Shown here: positions 36,032 through 45,024 of the stretch, in pieces | How the letters are laid out: each line of letters opens with the position of its first letter | Position numbering within the stretch: the first letter of the stretch is position 1 | From: Pseudomonas sp. ABC1 | Lineage (GTDB): Bacteria > Pseudomonadota > Gammaproteobacteria > Pseudomonadales > Pseudomonadaceae | DNA: 64,000 bases | NCBI RefSeq assembly: GCF_013395055.1 | Contig: NZ_CP058349.1 | Location: 1,982,001-2,046,000, forward strand | Reading direction: 5' to 3' | Position numbers and translations under genes: made by a program | The notes under the pieces: generated by a model | Told to the model about the DNA's origin: nothing | What the model saw: only the letters and a program-made list of their open reading frames with translations | Database searches by the model: none

Positions 36032-37396
36032 ATGACGCAGCCAACTTCAACCGATACCCGGCCCGGCGAACTGGTCTATGGCCTGGAAGACCGGCCAAGG
36101 CCGTGGATCGCCCTGCTGGCCGCGCTGCAGCATCTGCTGGCGATCATCGTCCCCATCGTCACGCCGGGGCTGTTGATCTGCCAGGCGCTTGGCGTGTCTG
36201 CCCGCGATACCAACATGATCGTGTCGATGTCGCTGGTGGTGTCCGGTATCGCCACCTATGTGCAATGCCGACGCTTCGGGCCATTGGGTGCAGGACTGCT
36301 GATCGTGCAGGGCACCAGTTTCAATTTCGTCGGCCCGCTGATCGCGGGCGGTAGCCTGATGGTCAGCCAGGGTACGCCTGTGGAAGCGGTGATGGCGGCG
36401 ATCTTCGGTGTGGTGATCGCCGGCTCCTTCATCGAGATCGGCGTGTCGCGGGTGCTGCCCTTCGTCAAGCGACTGATCACCCCGCTGGTGACCGGTATCG
36501 TGGTGCTGATGATCGGCCTGACGCTGATCAAGGTAGGCCTGATCAGCATGGGCGGCGGCTACGGCGCGATGGCACAAGGCACCTTCGCCAATGGCGAGAA
36601 CCTGTTGCTGTCCGGCACGGTGCTGGGGCTGATCGTCCTGCTCAACCGAATCCCGTTGGTGTGGGTGCGCAGTTGCGCCATCGTCATCGCCCTGGGCGTC
36701 GGTTATGGACTGGCGGCCTGGCTGGGACGGCTGGACTTCACCGGCATGCACGAGGCGCCACTGTTCCAGGTGCCGACGCCGCTGCATTTCGGCCTGGGTT
36801 TCTCCTGGGCACTGTTCATTCCAATGCTGGTGATCTACCTGGTGACGTCGCTGGAGGCGATCGGCGACATCACCGCCACCAGCAAGATTTCCCGCCAGCC
36901 GGTGGAAGGCCCGCAGTGGATGCAACGCATCAAGGGCGGCGTGCTGGTCAATGGCGTCAATTCGCTGCTGGCCGGTGTACTCAACACGTTTCCCAGCTCG
37001 GTGTTCGCACAGAACAACGGGGTCATCCAGTTGACCGGCGTCGCCAGCCGCCATATCGGCCTGTGGATTGCCGTCATGCTGATCGTGCTGGGGCTGTTCC
37101 CCGGTGTCGCCGGGGTGATCCAGGCCGTGCCGGAGCCGGTCCTGGGTGGTGCGGCAATGGTGATGTTCGGTGCGGTGGCGGCGGCGGGCATCAATATCCT
37201 CGCCGGCATCGAGCTGGACCGCCGCGCCCTGCTGATCATCGCAGTGTCGCTGGCGCTCGGACTGGGCGTGACCCAGGTGCCGGAGTTCCTCGAGCATATG
37301 CCGGGCGCGCTGCGCGACGTACTCAACTCGGGAGTCGCCACCGGCGGTATCTGTGCACTGCTGCTGAACTGGTTCCTGCCCCAGACGAAAGCCTGA
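36032..37396 (+). CDS. NCS2-family nucleobase (xanthine/uracil) permease
   Basis: 454 residues, about 14 membrane segments. NCS2 signatures: LQHLLAIIVPIVTPGLLI in TM1, VQGTSFNFVGP (the substrate-loop region) and ALFIPMLVIYLVTSLEAIGD with the conserved Glu. The N-terminal QH motif favours purine or uracil transport coupled to protons. Substrate (xanthine, urate or uracil) cannot be settled. CGGAG precedes the ATG. Confidence 0.9.
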   Translation: MTQPTSTDTRPGELVYGLEDRPRPWIALLAALQHLLAIIVPIVTPGLLICQALGVSARDTNMIVSMSLVVSGIATYVQCRRFGPLGAGLLIVQGTSFNFVGPLIAGGSLMVSQGTPVEAVMAAIFGVVIAGSFIEIGVSRVLPFVKRLITPLVTGIVVLMIGLTLIKVGLISMGGGYGAMAQGTFANGENLLLSGTVLGLIVLLNRIPLVWVRSCAIVIALGVGYGLAAWLGRLDFTGMHEAPLFQVPTPLHFGLGFSWALFIPMLVIYLVTSLEAIGDITATSKISRQPVEGPQWMQRIKGGVLVNGVNSLLAGVLNTFPSSVFAQNNGVIQLTGVASRHIGLWIAVMLIVLGLFPGVAGVIQAVPEPVLGGAAMVMFGAVAAAGINILAGIELDRRALLIIAVSLALGLGVTQVPEFLEHMPGALRDVLNSGVATGGICALLLNWFLPQTKA

Positions 37397-37458
37397 CGAC
37401 TGTCACCGGCGGTGCCATGCGCCCCTGATCCACACAGGTGCGCACAGCGCACCCTACA

Positions 37459-37971
37459 TCAGTCGCGCTCCCACACCTCGCAAGCATAGGCCGGACGGCC
37501 TTCCTCGGCGGCATGCTCCTCACGGGACACAAGCCGCCAGCGCTCGTCGCGCCACTCCGGCAGGAACACATCGCCCTCCGGCTCCAGCGCCACGCGCGTG
37601 AGGTACAAACGTTTGGCGCTGGGCAGCGCGTCGGCGAACAGTTGCGCACCGCCGATCACCATCAATTCACTGGCGCCCTGCTCCAGCGCCCAGGCTTCGG
37701 CACGTGGCAACGCTGCCTCCAGGCTGCCGAAGCATTCGGCACCTTGCAGGCTCAGGCCGGGCTGGCGACTGATGACCAGGTTGAGGCGGCCCGGCAATGG
37801 GCGACCGAGGGAGTCCCAGGTCTTGCGGCCCATGAGCACGGGCTTGCCGAGGGTCATGCGTTTGAAGTACTGGAGTTCCGCTGGCAGGTGCCAGGGCATG
37901 GCGTTGTCACGCCCGATCACACCGTTGTCGGCGACCGCCAGGATCAGGCTGAGGGGGAGTCGAGTAGTCAT
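37459..37971 (-). CDS. folA: Dihydrofolate reductase
   Basis: 170 residues from ATG 37971. Active-site region VIGRDNAMPWHLPAELQYFK with the acidic Glu at the position of E. coli Asp27, GKPVLMGRKTWDSLGRPLPGR and MVIGGAQLFADALP-like VIGGAQLF. Reduces dihydrofolate with NADPH; trimethoprim target. The frame is open 16 codons further upstream, but that part is not DHFR-like. No good Shine-Dalgarno is visible. Confidence 0.94.
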   Translation of the reverse strand: MTTRLPLSLILAVADNGVIGRDNAMPWHLPAELQYFKRMTLGKPVLMGRKTWDSLGRPLPGRLNLVISRQPGLSLQGAECFGSLEAALPRAEAWALEQGASELMVIGGAQLFADALPSAKRLYLTRVALEPEGDVFLPEWRDERWRLVSREEHAAEEGRPAYACEVWERD

Positions 37972-38026
37972 GGCGGCGAGCATAGCAGCCCGCCCGATGG
38001 CCACCAAGGTGGTGGCCATGCGTCCA

Positions 38027-38263
38027 TCACTCGCGGTTGGCGATCTTTTGCAGGTTCTCGTTGATCTTGAACAGCACGATCAGCAGCTCACACCAGATGC
38101 GCGTACCGATCGCCCCGAACACCAGCACACCGAGGCCGGTGAAGAAGCTGTCGCTGAACATCGCACCCAGACCGCCCAGCAGTACGCCCAGCAGACCGAG
38201 CCAGTAGATGAAGGTGATGATTTTCGGGGTGATCATCGTGTCGAAGAAAAAGATGTCGCGCAT
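38027..38263 (-). CDS. DUF4282 membrane protein
   Basis: 78 residues from ATG 38263 (an ATG at 38275 is the alternative). Two membrane segments (IITFIYWLGLLGVLLGGLGAM and FFTGLGVLVFGAIGTRI) with the DUF4282 opening FFFDTMITPKII and closing CELLIVLFKINENL. Unknown function. Located behind folA's upstream side, separate transcription not excluded. Confidence 0.88.
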   Translation of the reverse strand: MRDIFFFDTMITPKIITFIYWLGLLGVLLGGLGAMFSDSFFTGLGVLVFGAIGTRIWCELLIVLFKINENLQKIANRE

Positions 38264-38427
38264 GGCATGCCTCATGTGTGATCGGGGAAAAGTGTTCCAG
38301 AACAGGGAGAGGATGCCGGCGGCCCAATCCCTGGCGAATCCGGAAATACGAATACAACGGGGACGGACCCTAGCAGAAGCCAGCGCATGGAAACCAGCGT
38401 TGCAAACGACTGCCTGGTAAAAGGATA

Positions 38428-38443
38428 CGGCACGGTTAATGCT
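38428..38443 (+). promoter_or_regulatory. Candidate sigma-54 promoter of the chemoreceptor gene
   Basis: cGGCACGgttaATGCT matches the -24/-12 consensus TGGCACG-N4-TTGCT at 10 of its 12 specified bases, with the essential GG and GC at exact spacing. The start would be near 38454, leaving a ~118-nt leader before the ATG at 38572. Confidence 0.5.
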
Positions 38444-38571
38444 GGCATAGAGCCATTCAGCGAAGTCTGATATACCAGGCTGCGGTCCCCCAAAAGAACG
38501 CCGACAAGCCCCCTAATGCTTTGATCGCCATCGACCGATAAACCGGTACGTCCTGATAATCCGGAGCTCCC

Positions 38572-40707
38572 ATGCGCTTCAAGTCCATTCAGTTTTCGGT
38601 TGCGGCCCTGGCCGGCGCCAGTGTCCTGGCTGTTGTCATCGCACTGGTGCTCTATGCACTGTTTTCGGGCACGCGCACCCAGGAAGTGGTCCAGGACAGC
38701 ACACGCGCCCTGCTCGAACAGACACTGGAGCAACGCCTGGTCACCCTGGCCCAGCGCGAGGTCAGCGAAATCCAGCGCGAGCTGGAGTTTCCGCTGGGTG
38801 TCGCGCAGAACCTGGCGCATATCAACGCCCTGGTCGGCGATGACAACGCCTCCGCCACCCCGGGAATCGCCAGTGGCCGCGAGGACCTCTCGGCCATGCT
38901 GCGCAACGTCGTGGTGCAGAACCCCAAGCTGATCGACGCCTATATCGCCTGGGAGCCCAACGCCTTCGATAACGACGACGCCTCCTACGCCGGGCAGACC
39001 GCCAACGGTTATGACGAAACCGGGCGTTTCATGCCCTGGTGGTTCCGCGACGCGAACGGAAAGCCGGTGGTGGAGCCACTGGGCTCGGACATGGAGAACC
39101 AGAAGCTGCTACCCACTGGCGTACGTGCCGGCGAGTACTACCTGTGCCCGAGGGAAACCGGCAAGACCTGCATCGTCGACCCCGCGCCCTACGAGATGGG
39201 CGGCAAGACGGTCATGATGGCGTCCTTCAACGTCCCGGTGCTGGTGGGTGGCAAGTTCCGTGGCATCGTCGGCGCCGACCTCGCCGTCGACTTCATCCAG
39301 GAGCTGCTGGGCCAGGCCAATCGGCAGCTCTACGAAGGTGCCGGCAACATGGCGCTGATCTCCAGCAATGGCCGCCTGGTCGCCTATACGGCGGATGCCT
39401 CCAAGCTCGGCGAGCCGAGCGCCCAGATCCTGCCCAAGCTGGGTGACCTGAGCCGCCTGCAAAGCGGCCAGCCACATTTCTCCAGCGACAAGGACAGCGG
39501 CCTGCTGCAACTGCTGCTGCCCTTCACCATCGGCGATACCCAGACGCGCTGGACACTGGTCATGCAACTGCCGGAGAGCGCTGTCTATGCCGAGCTGCAT
39601 GCGCTGCAAAACACCCTGCGCAGCCAGCACGACACCGACATCGCCGGCATGACCCTGGTCGGCTTGCTGATCGCTGGCGCAGGCCTGCTGGTCATCTGGT
39701 TCGTCGGCTACGGCATCGCCCGCCCGCTGCGGCAGATGGTGGCCATGCTCGACGATATCGCACGGGGCGACGGCGACCTGACCAAGCGCCTGCAGGTCGA
39801 CCGCCCCGACGAACTGGGGCAGATCGCCAGGGGCTTCAATACCTTCCTCGACAAGCTGCAAGCGATGATCCGCGATGTGGTCGGCTCCGTGCAGCAAGTC
39901 AGCGACTCGTCGGAACACACCGCGCACATCGCCATCCGTACCAACCAGGGCGTGCAGAAGCAGATGGCCGAGATCGACCAGGTCGCCACTGCCGTGCAGG
40001 AAATGAGCGCTACCGCCCAGGACGTTGCGCGCAATGCCGCGCACGCCGCCGAAGCGGCCAACCATGCCGATGCCTCGGCCAACGATGGCAAGCGCGTGGT
40101 GCAGAGCACATCGGACTCCATCAGTGCACTGGCCAGCGAAATCACCCGCGCCGTCGGTGTGGTGCAGGCGCTGGCGCGTGACAGCGAGAACATCAACGCC
40201 ATCCTCACCTCCATCCGCGCCATCGCCGAGCAGACCAACCTGCTGGCGCTCAACGCGGCCATCGAGGCGGCTCGTGCCGGGGAGCAGGGCCGAGGCTTCG
40301 CGGTGGTGGCCGACGAGGTGCGCAACCTGGCGCAGAAGACGCAGCAGGCGACCTCGGAAATTCAGACCATGATCGAGCAGTTGCAGAACGGCACGCGCGA
40401 TGTGGTGCAGGTCATGGAACACAGCCAGGAGCGCACCAACGACAGCGTGCGCCAGGCCACCGACGCGGCCCAGGTGCTGGAGGCGATCACCCAGGCGGTG
40501 TCCGTGATCAACGACATGAACACGCAGATCGCCAGTGCCGCCGAGGAGCAGAGCGCGGTCGCCGAGGACATCAACCGCAACGTCACCACCATCGGCCAGG
40601 TCGCAGCGGAGGTTGCCGGTGGCGCTGACGAAGCCAGCCAGGCCAGCCGTGAACTGACGCAACTGGCCGAGCAACAGCGCAGGTTGATCAATCAGTTCAG
40701 GGTGTAG
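38572..40707 (+). CDS. Methyl-accepting chemotaxis protein with dCache sensor
   Basis: 711 residues: TM1 (about 10-30), periplasmic double-Cache ligand domain (to ~355; AYIAWEPNAFDND, MPWWFRDANGKP, FRGIVGADLAVDF), TM2 (IAGMTLVGLLIAGAGLLVIW), HAMP (RPLRQMVAMLDDIARGDGDL) and the cytoplasmic hairpin with the signalling tip AIAEQTNLLALNAAIEAARAGEQGRGFAVVADEVR (recognised as adjoining blocks). dCache receptors often bind amino acids or polyamines; ligand not determinable. No C-terminal CheR-binding pentapeptide. Confidence 0.96.
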   Translation: MRFKSIQFSVAALAGASVLAVVIALVLYALFSGTRTQEVVQDSTRALLEQTLEQRLVTLAQREVSEIQRELEFPLGVAQNLAHINALVGDDNASATPGIASGREDLSAMLRNVVVQNPKLIDAYIAWEPNAFDNDDASYAGQTANGYDETGRFMPWWFRDANGKPVVEPLGSDMENQKLLPTGVRAGEYYLCPRETGKTCIVDPAPYEMGGKTVMMASFNVPVLVGGKFRGIVGADLAVDFIQELLGQANRQLYEGAGNMALISSNGRLVAYTADASKLGEPSAQILPKLGDLSRLQSGQPHFSSDKDSGLLQLLLPFTIGDTQTRWTLVMQLPESAVYAELHALQNTLRSQHDTDIAGMTLVGLLIAGAGLLVIWFVGYGIARPLRQMVAMLDDIARGDGDLTKRLQVDRPDELGQIARGFNTFLDKLQAMIRDVVGSVQQVSDSSEHTAHIAIRTNQGVQKQMAEIDQVATAVQEMSATAQDVARNAAHAAEAANHADASANDGKRVVQSTSDSISALASEITRAVGVVQALARDSENINAILTSIRAIAEQTNLLALNAAIEAARAGEQGRGFAVVADEVRNLAQKTQQATSEIQTMIEQLQNGTRDVVQVMEHSQERTNDSVRQATDAAQVLEAITQAVSVINDMNTQIASAAEEQSAVAEDINRNVTTIGQVAAEVAGGADEASQASRELTQLAEQQRRLINQFRV

Positions 40708-40724
40708 AGGCGGCTTACGTTCGT

Positions 40725-40744
40725 CCCTGCGGGCAACCGCAGGG
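40725..40744. terminator. Hairpin between convergent chemoreceptor and rlmJ genes
   Basis: CCCTGCGG and CCGCAGGG around loop GCAA: an 8-bp stem with no T-tract. Possible bidirectional terminator. Confidence 0.5.
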
Positions 40745-40783
40745 CACCCCCTATCGACTTGCCGCGTGTAGCTTGCCGGCGCC

Positions 40784-41623
40784 TCAGTTCTCTTCGATCA
40801 ACCAGTCCAGGCGCCAGTCGCCCTGGCTCTGGGCCAGGTGTTCGGCCAGCCAGGGAAGCACCTCGCGCAGGGTGTCCTCCAGCCCCCAGGGCGGGTTGCT
40901 GATGGCCAGGCCCGAGCCGTTCAGCCGCGTGGCGTCATCGGCGGGGTGCACATAGAGCTCGGCGCGCAGCAGTTTGGGCGCGCCACTGCGGGCCAGGTCC
41001 TGGTAGAAACGCTTGAGCTGGCGTTCCGACTTGATCGGGTACCAGATCACCACGATGGCCTGACGCATGCGCCCGATGGCTTCCTCCAGGGCCGTGGCAC
41101 AACGGCTCAGTTCGTCGGCCTGCTCGAAGGGCGGGTCGATCAGCATGACCACACGCTTCTCTTCGGTCGGCAGCAGTGCGCGGGGCACATGCCAGCCTTC
41201 ACCACGATGCACCGCGACGCGGCGGTCGCCGGCCATGTTGTCCTTGAGCAGTTGCCCGTCCTCAGGGTGTTTTTCATTGAGGTGCAGGCGATCCTGCGGG
41301 CGGCTCAGTTGCCGCGCCAGCTCGGGCGAGCCGGGGTAGTAACGCAATTCGCCCTCGGTATTGAGCTGGCGTATCGCACCCAGATAGTCCGCGAACACCG
41401 CCGGCAGGTCTTCGGCCTGCCACAGCCTGCCGATACCTTGCAGCCACTCCCCGGTGCGATTGGCCTGGTCGCCGGCCAGGTCGTAGAGGCCGACACCGGC
41501 ATGGCTGTCGAGGTAAGCGTAGGGTGCGTCCTTGCGCGCCAGCATGGCGAACAGGCGGGTCAGCACAAGGTGCTTGAGCACGTCGGCATGGTTGCCGGCA
41601 TGGAAGGCATGGCGATAGTTCAT
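40784..41623 (-). CDS. rlmJ: 23S rRNA (adenine-2030-N6)-methyltransferase RlmJ
   Basis: 279 residues from ATG 41623. N-terminal MNYRHAFHAGNHADVLKH is the family signature; SAM site in YLDSHAGVGLYDL; catalytic DPPF in VMLIDPPFE; C-terminal NPPWGLED. Methylates A2030 of 23S rRNA before ribosome assembly. The open frame upstream to 41782 is not conserved. Confidence 0.95.
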   Translation of the reverse strand: MNYRHAFHAGNHADVLKHLVLTRLFAMLARKDAPYAYLDSHAGVGLYDLAGDQANRTGEWLQGIGRLWQAEDLPAVFADYLGAIRQLNTEGELRYYPGSPELARQLSRPQDRLHLNEKHPEDGQLLKDNMAGDRRVAVHRGEGWHVPRALLPTEEKRVVMLIDPPFEQADELSRCATALEEAIGRMRQAIVVIWYPIKSERQLKRFYQDLARSGAPKLLRAELYVHPADDATRLNGSGLAISNPPWGLEDTLREVLPWLAEHLAQSQGDWRLDWLIEEN

Positions 41624-41652
41624 AGGGACAGGCTCCTCGAAGGCCGCGCAGT

Positions 41653-42540
41653 TTAGCCGTTGCTGCCGCGCCGGGCACGCAGCAGTTCGAGCAGGTGCTC
41701 CAGCGCCGGATGCTCCACGGCATCCTGGCGGCGCACCAGAAGGGTTGGCGCGTCGGCCAGCTCGACCGGCAGTTCCTGCCACTCCACCAGCGCGCCACGC
41801 GGGTGGCTATGGCGCAGGAACAACGGCAGCATGCCGATGCCCATACCGGCGGCAACGCTGGCGAAGATCGCATCCAGCGATCCATAGCTCTGGCGTGCGA
41901 CCACCCGCAGTTGCTGCGCCTCGCTCCAACGCTCCAGGCGTTGCTGGTAATGGCAACCACCCGGGAAACCAATCAGCGTGACCGGCTTCGCCAATGCCTG
42001 CTTCGGTTGCACGCCGAGGGCCAGCACCAGGGCCAGGCGCTCCGGCCAGATGGCTTCGGTGCGCAACGCCGGGTGCTGATAAGGACCGCCAATCAGCGCG
42101 GCATCCAGCCGCCCGGCCAGGACATCTTCAAGCAGATCGCTGCTGGTGCCGGTCTCCAGATGCATTTGCACGCGAGGAGCATCCCGGTGGAACGTCGCCA
42201 GCACCTCCGGCAGGCGCACCGCCGCGCAGGTTTCCATCGCACCGAGGCGTAGCGTCCCCGACCAGAGATCGTCCTGCACACTGCGCCAGGCCTGCTGGCA
42301 CAGCCGGTCGAGTTGCTCGGCGTAGGGCAGCAGGCGCTCACCGGCCGGCGTCAGGCGCAAGCGCTGGGCCTGGCGCTGGAACAGCCGTGCCCCCAGCTGA
42401 CCTTCGAGCTGACGCAGGCGTGCGGAGACATTCGAGGGCACGCAATGCAATTGATCGGCTGCCGATGTCAGCGATCCGCACCGGCTGATCGCCAGGAAAT
42501 GCCGCAGCAACTGTGGATTCAGGCGCTCCCAGGCCGACAT
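41653..42540 (-). CDS. LysR-family regulator, divergent to an MFS transporter
   Basis: 295 residues. Winged HTH in the first 65 (LLRHFLAISRCGSLTSAADQ, then LHCVPSNVSARLRQLEGQLG), then the periplasmic-binding-like co-inducer domain. GAGG precedes the ATG. The 107-nt space to the MFS gene contains AGTGAAAG and TTTTTCACT, an inverted arrangement suitable for a LysR operator. Likely controls the divergent MFS-nitronate monooxygenase pair; effector unknown. Confidence 0.92.
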   Translation of the reverse strand: MSAWERLNPQLLRHFLAISRCGSLTSAADQLHCVPSNVSARLRQLEGQLGARLFQRQAQRLRLTPAGERLLPYAEQLDRLCQQAWRSVQDDLWSGTLRLGAMETCAAVRLPEVLATFHRDAPRVQMHLETGTSSDLLEDVLAGRLDAALIGGPYQHPALRTEAIWPERLALVLALGVQPKQALAKPVTLIGFPGGCHYQQRLERWSEAQQLRVVARQSYGSLDAIFASVAAGMGIGMLPLFLRHSHPRGALVEWQELPVELADAPTLLVRRQDAVEHPALEHLLELLRARRGSNG

Positions 42541-42647
42541 CGGGACACCTCACTCAAAGTGAAAGAACAGGTCAGTATTTTTCACTCGCAGTCCACACCT
42601 GGCAAGCAGTAGTCTGCCGGCAGACAACAACAAGAAGAGTGACAAGC

Positions 42648-43826
42648 ATGATCTCACGCTCGATCCTGTTGGCTCTGCTCGGTGGCACCACCGCCCTGGT
42701 GGTGGCGCATGCCATCGGACGCTTTGCCTACACGCCGCTGCTGCCCTACTTTCTCGCCGACGGACTGTTCGACCTGCAACAAGGCGCCCACCTGGCCACC
42801 TGGAACTACGTCGGCTACCTGGCCGGCGCGCTCGCGGCGGTGGCACTCTACACGCCCGCCCGGCTGCACCTGGCGGTGCCGCTCAGCCTGCTGGCCAACA
42901 CCCTGATCACCGTGGCGCAGGGCTTCACCCAGAATTACGAAGCCTTGCTGGTGCTGCGCCTGCTCAATGGCATCAGCAACGGCCTGGTGTTCGTCCTGGC
43001 ACCGGCCCTGGTCCTCGAATGGCTTGCACAACGCAAGAGCGCGCACCTCAGCGGCCTGGTCTACCTGGGCTTCGCGGCAGGCCTGCTGCTGACCGGCTGG
43101 CTGGCGGACGCCCCGGCCAACCAATTACACGGCGCACAACGCTGGTGGCCCATGGCGATCGTCGCGCTACCGCTGGCCGTGCTGAGCATCTGCCTGCTGC
43201 GACGCCTGCACCTGCATACCGCTGATACGCCAGGGCCGCACGCAACTCATGGACGTCTGTTCGATAGCACCAGCAGCCGGCTGTTCCTGGCCTACGCCGG
43301 GGCCGGCCTGGGCTATATCCTGCCCATGACCTTCCTGCCGACCCTGGCGCAACAGCAACTGCCCGCCGGACACAGCCTGATCACCGGCGCCTGGCAATGG
43401 GCCGCCCTCGCCTGCCTGCTCTCGACACCACTGTGGAACGCCTTGGGCGCCCGCCACGGCGACCGCCGCGCACTGATCGCCACCTATATCCTCCAGGCCA
43501 TCGGCACCGCCGCACCGCTGCTCTGGCCCGGTGTGGTCGGCATCACGCTCTGTGCCGTACTGGTCGGAGGTACCTTCATCGGCAGTGTCCTGCTGACCCA
43601 GCGCCTGGGCCGGACCCTGCAACCTCATCAGGGACCACGCCTCTCGGCGGCGCTGATCGCCCTCTATGGCGGCACGCAACTGGCCGGCCCCTGGCTGGCC
43701 GGGCTGTGGATCGGCCAGGGCGGCAGCCTGACGCAAAGCTTCATGCTCGGTGTCGCGGCGCTGCTCTGGGCCTGGTTCTGGACCTGTTCGATTCCTCGCC
43801 GCCTCCCGACAGGAGCACAGCTATGA
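42648..43826 (+). CDS. MFS transporter, YbfB/YjiJ type
   Basis: 392 residues with 12 predicted spans from ATG 42648. N-terminal GRFAYTPLLPYFLADG and WNYVGYLAGALAA are typical of the YbfB family; RLLNGISNGLVFVLAPALVLEW in TM4-5. Substrate unknown. Stop overlaps the nitronate monooxygenase start by ATGA, so both are co-translated under the LysR gene at 42540. Confidence 0.9.
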   Translation: MISRSILLALLGGTTALVVAHAIGRFAYTPLLPYFLADGLFDLQQGAHLATWNYVGYLAGALAAVALYTPARLHLAVPLSLLANTLITVAQGFTQNYEALLVLRLLNGISNGLVFVLAPALVLEWLAQRKSAHLSGLVYLGFAAGLLLTGWLADAPANQLHGAQRWWPMAIVALPLAVLSICLLRRLHLHTADTPGPHATHGRLFDSTSSRLFLAYAGAGLGYILPMTFLPTLAQQQLPAGHSLITGAWQWAALACLLSTPLWNALGARHGDRRALIATYILQAIGTAAPLLWPGVVGITLCAVLVGGTFIGSVLLTQRLGRTLQPHQGPRLSAALIALYGGTQLAGPWLAGLWIGQGGSLTQSFMLGVAALLWAWFWTCSIPRRLPTGAQL

Positions 43827-44872
43827 CGCTCGAAAACCTCTTCGACATCCGCTACCCCATCCTCCAGGCGCCCATGGCCGGTGCCCAGGATCATCGCCTG
43901 GCCGTGGCCGTCAGCCAGGCGGGCGGGCTGGGCGCAATTCCCGCCGGGATGCTCGACGCAGCCCGGCTCGACGCCGAACTGAGCGCCTACCGGGCACTGA
44001 CGGAGCTCCCCTGCAACGTCAATTTCTTCTGTCACCAGCCACCGTCGATCGATGATGCCCGAGAGCAGCACTGGCGCGAGCGCCTGGCGCCGTTCTATCG
44101 GGAGCTAGCGGTGGACCCGGCACAGATCGCCAGCGGCCCCAGTCGCCAGCCCTTCGATTCGGCCATGGCGGCAGTCGTCGAGAAGCACCGGCCAGCGGTG
44201 GTCAGTTTTCACTTCGGCCTGCCCGCACCGGAACTGCTGGAGCGCGTGCGCCGCAGCGGCGCGAAAGTCATCGCCAGCGCCACCACGCTGGCCGAAGGGC
44301 TGTGGCTGCAAGAACATGGCGTGGATGCGGTGATCGCCCAGGGCCTGGAAGCGGGCGGGCACCGTGGCATGTTCCTGGAGACCGACCTGTCCAGCCAGCT
44401 CGGCACCTTCGCCCTGCTGCCGCAGTTGGCCGATGCGCTGGACGTTCCGGTGATCGCGGCCGGGGGCATCGTCGATGCCCGCACGGCCAGGGCCGCGAGG
44501 CTACTGGGTGCGGCAGGCGTACAAGTCGGTACCGCCTACCTCACCTCGACGCAGAGCCTGGCCAGCGAACTGCACCGCAAGGCGCTGCTCAGTCCGCGGG
44601 CACGGCATACGGTCGTCACCTGCGCCTTCACCGGCCGGCCCGCGCGCGGCATCGTCAACCGCCTGATCGAGGAAATCGGCCCCCTGCCGGAAGCCCCGGC
44701 CTTCCCGTTGGCCGGCAATGCCATCACACCGCTACGCGCCCGGGCGGAAAGCCTGGGGATGGATGGTTTTACACCGCTCTGGTCAGGCCAGAACGCCAGC
44801 CAGTGCCACGTAGTCGATGCAGGTCTGCTGACCCGCGAGCTGGGAGAAGCCGCCGCAGCCGACAAGGCATAA
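43823..44872 (+). CDS. Nitronate monooxygenase / FMN-dependent 2-nitropropane dioxygenase family
   Basis: 349-residue FMN TIM barrel. YPILQAPMAGAQD at the N-terminus, GGLGAIPAGML, VIAQGLEAGGHRGMF with the catalytic-site His of class I enzymes, VIAAGGIVDART and LGAAGVQVGTAYLTS for FMN phosphate. Oxidises alkyl nitronates such as 3-nitropropionate-derived propionate-3-nitronate. AGGAG precedes the ATG inside the MFS gene end. Confidence 0.92.
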   Translation: MTLENLFDIRYPILQAPMAGAQDHRLAVAVSQAGGLGAIPAGMLDAARLDAELSAYRALTELPCNVNFFCHQPPSIDDAREQHWRERLAPFYRELAVDPAQIASGPSRQPFDSAMAAVVEKHRPAVVSFHFGLPAPELLERVRRSGAKVIASATTLAEGLWLQEHGVDAVIAQGLEAGGHRGMFLETDLSSQLGTFALLPQLADALDVPVIAAGGIVDARTARAARLLGAAGVQVGTAYLTSTQSLASELHRKALLSPRARHTVVTCAFTGRPARGIVNRLIEEIGPLPEAPAFPLAGNAITPLRARAESLGMDGFTPLWSGQNASQCHVVDAGLLTRELGEAAAADKA

Positions 44873-44882
44873 GCGGCGCCTT

Positions 44883-45024
44883 AGAACCTGTTCACGATCT
44901 CGCGAGCTAGAGGACTGCAAGGCAAAAACAGGCGAGGAAGCGGAGTTTACGAGTTGTAAATGAGCATTCCGAGCCTGTTTTTAACGCAGCAGGACCGACG
45001 CGTAGCAGATCGTGAACAGGTTCT
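44883..45024. repeat. 142-bp palindromic MITE-like element A
   Basis: Terminal inverted repeats AGAACCTGTTCACGATC (44883-44899) and its complement (45008-45024) are perfect over 17 bp. Inside, AAAAACAGGC / GCCTGTTTTT (44924 / 44973), GGAA/TTCC and TTTAC/GTAAA (44946 / 44956) nest on the same axis, so the whole element folds into one stem. No coding capacity. The right end touches the last base of the ampE stop codon. Its core shares blocks with element B at 48178. Confidence 0.9.

Noticed and set aside
36047..37297. 416-codon His/Gln-rich open frame antisense to the NCS2 permease
   Set aside because: His/Gln/Asp richness is the reverse complement of hydrophobic membrane codons; not a protein.
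44883..45024. Element A as part of a complete insertion sequence
   Set aside because: 142 bp with no ORF; no transposase gene in the window, so only a MITE-like or structured repeat is supported.
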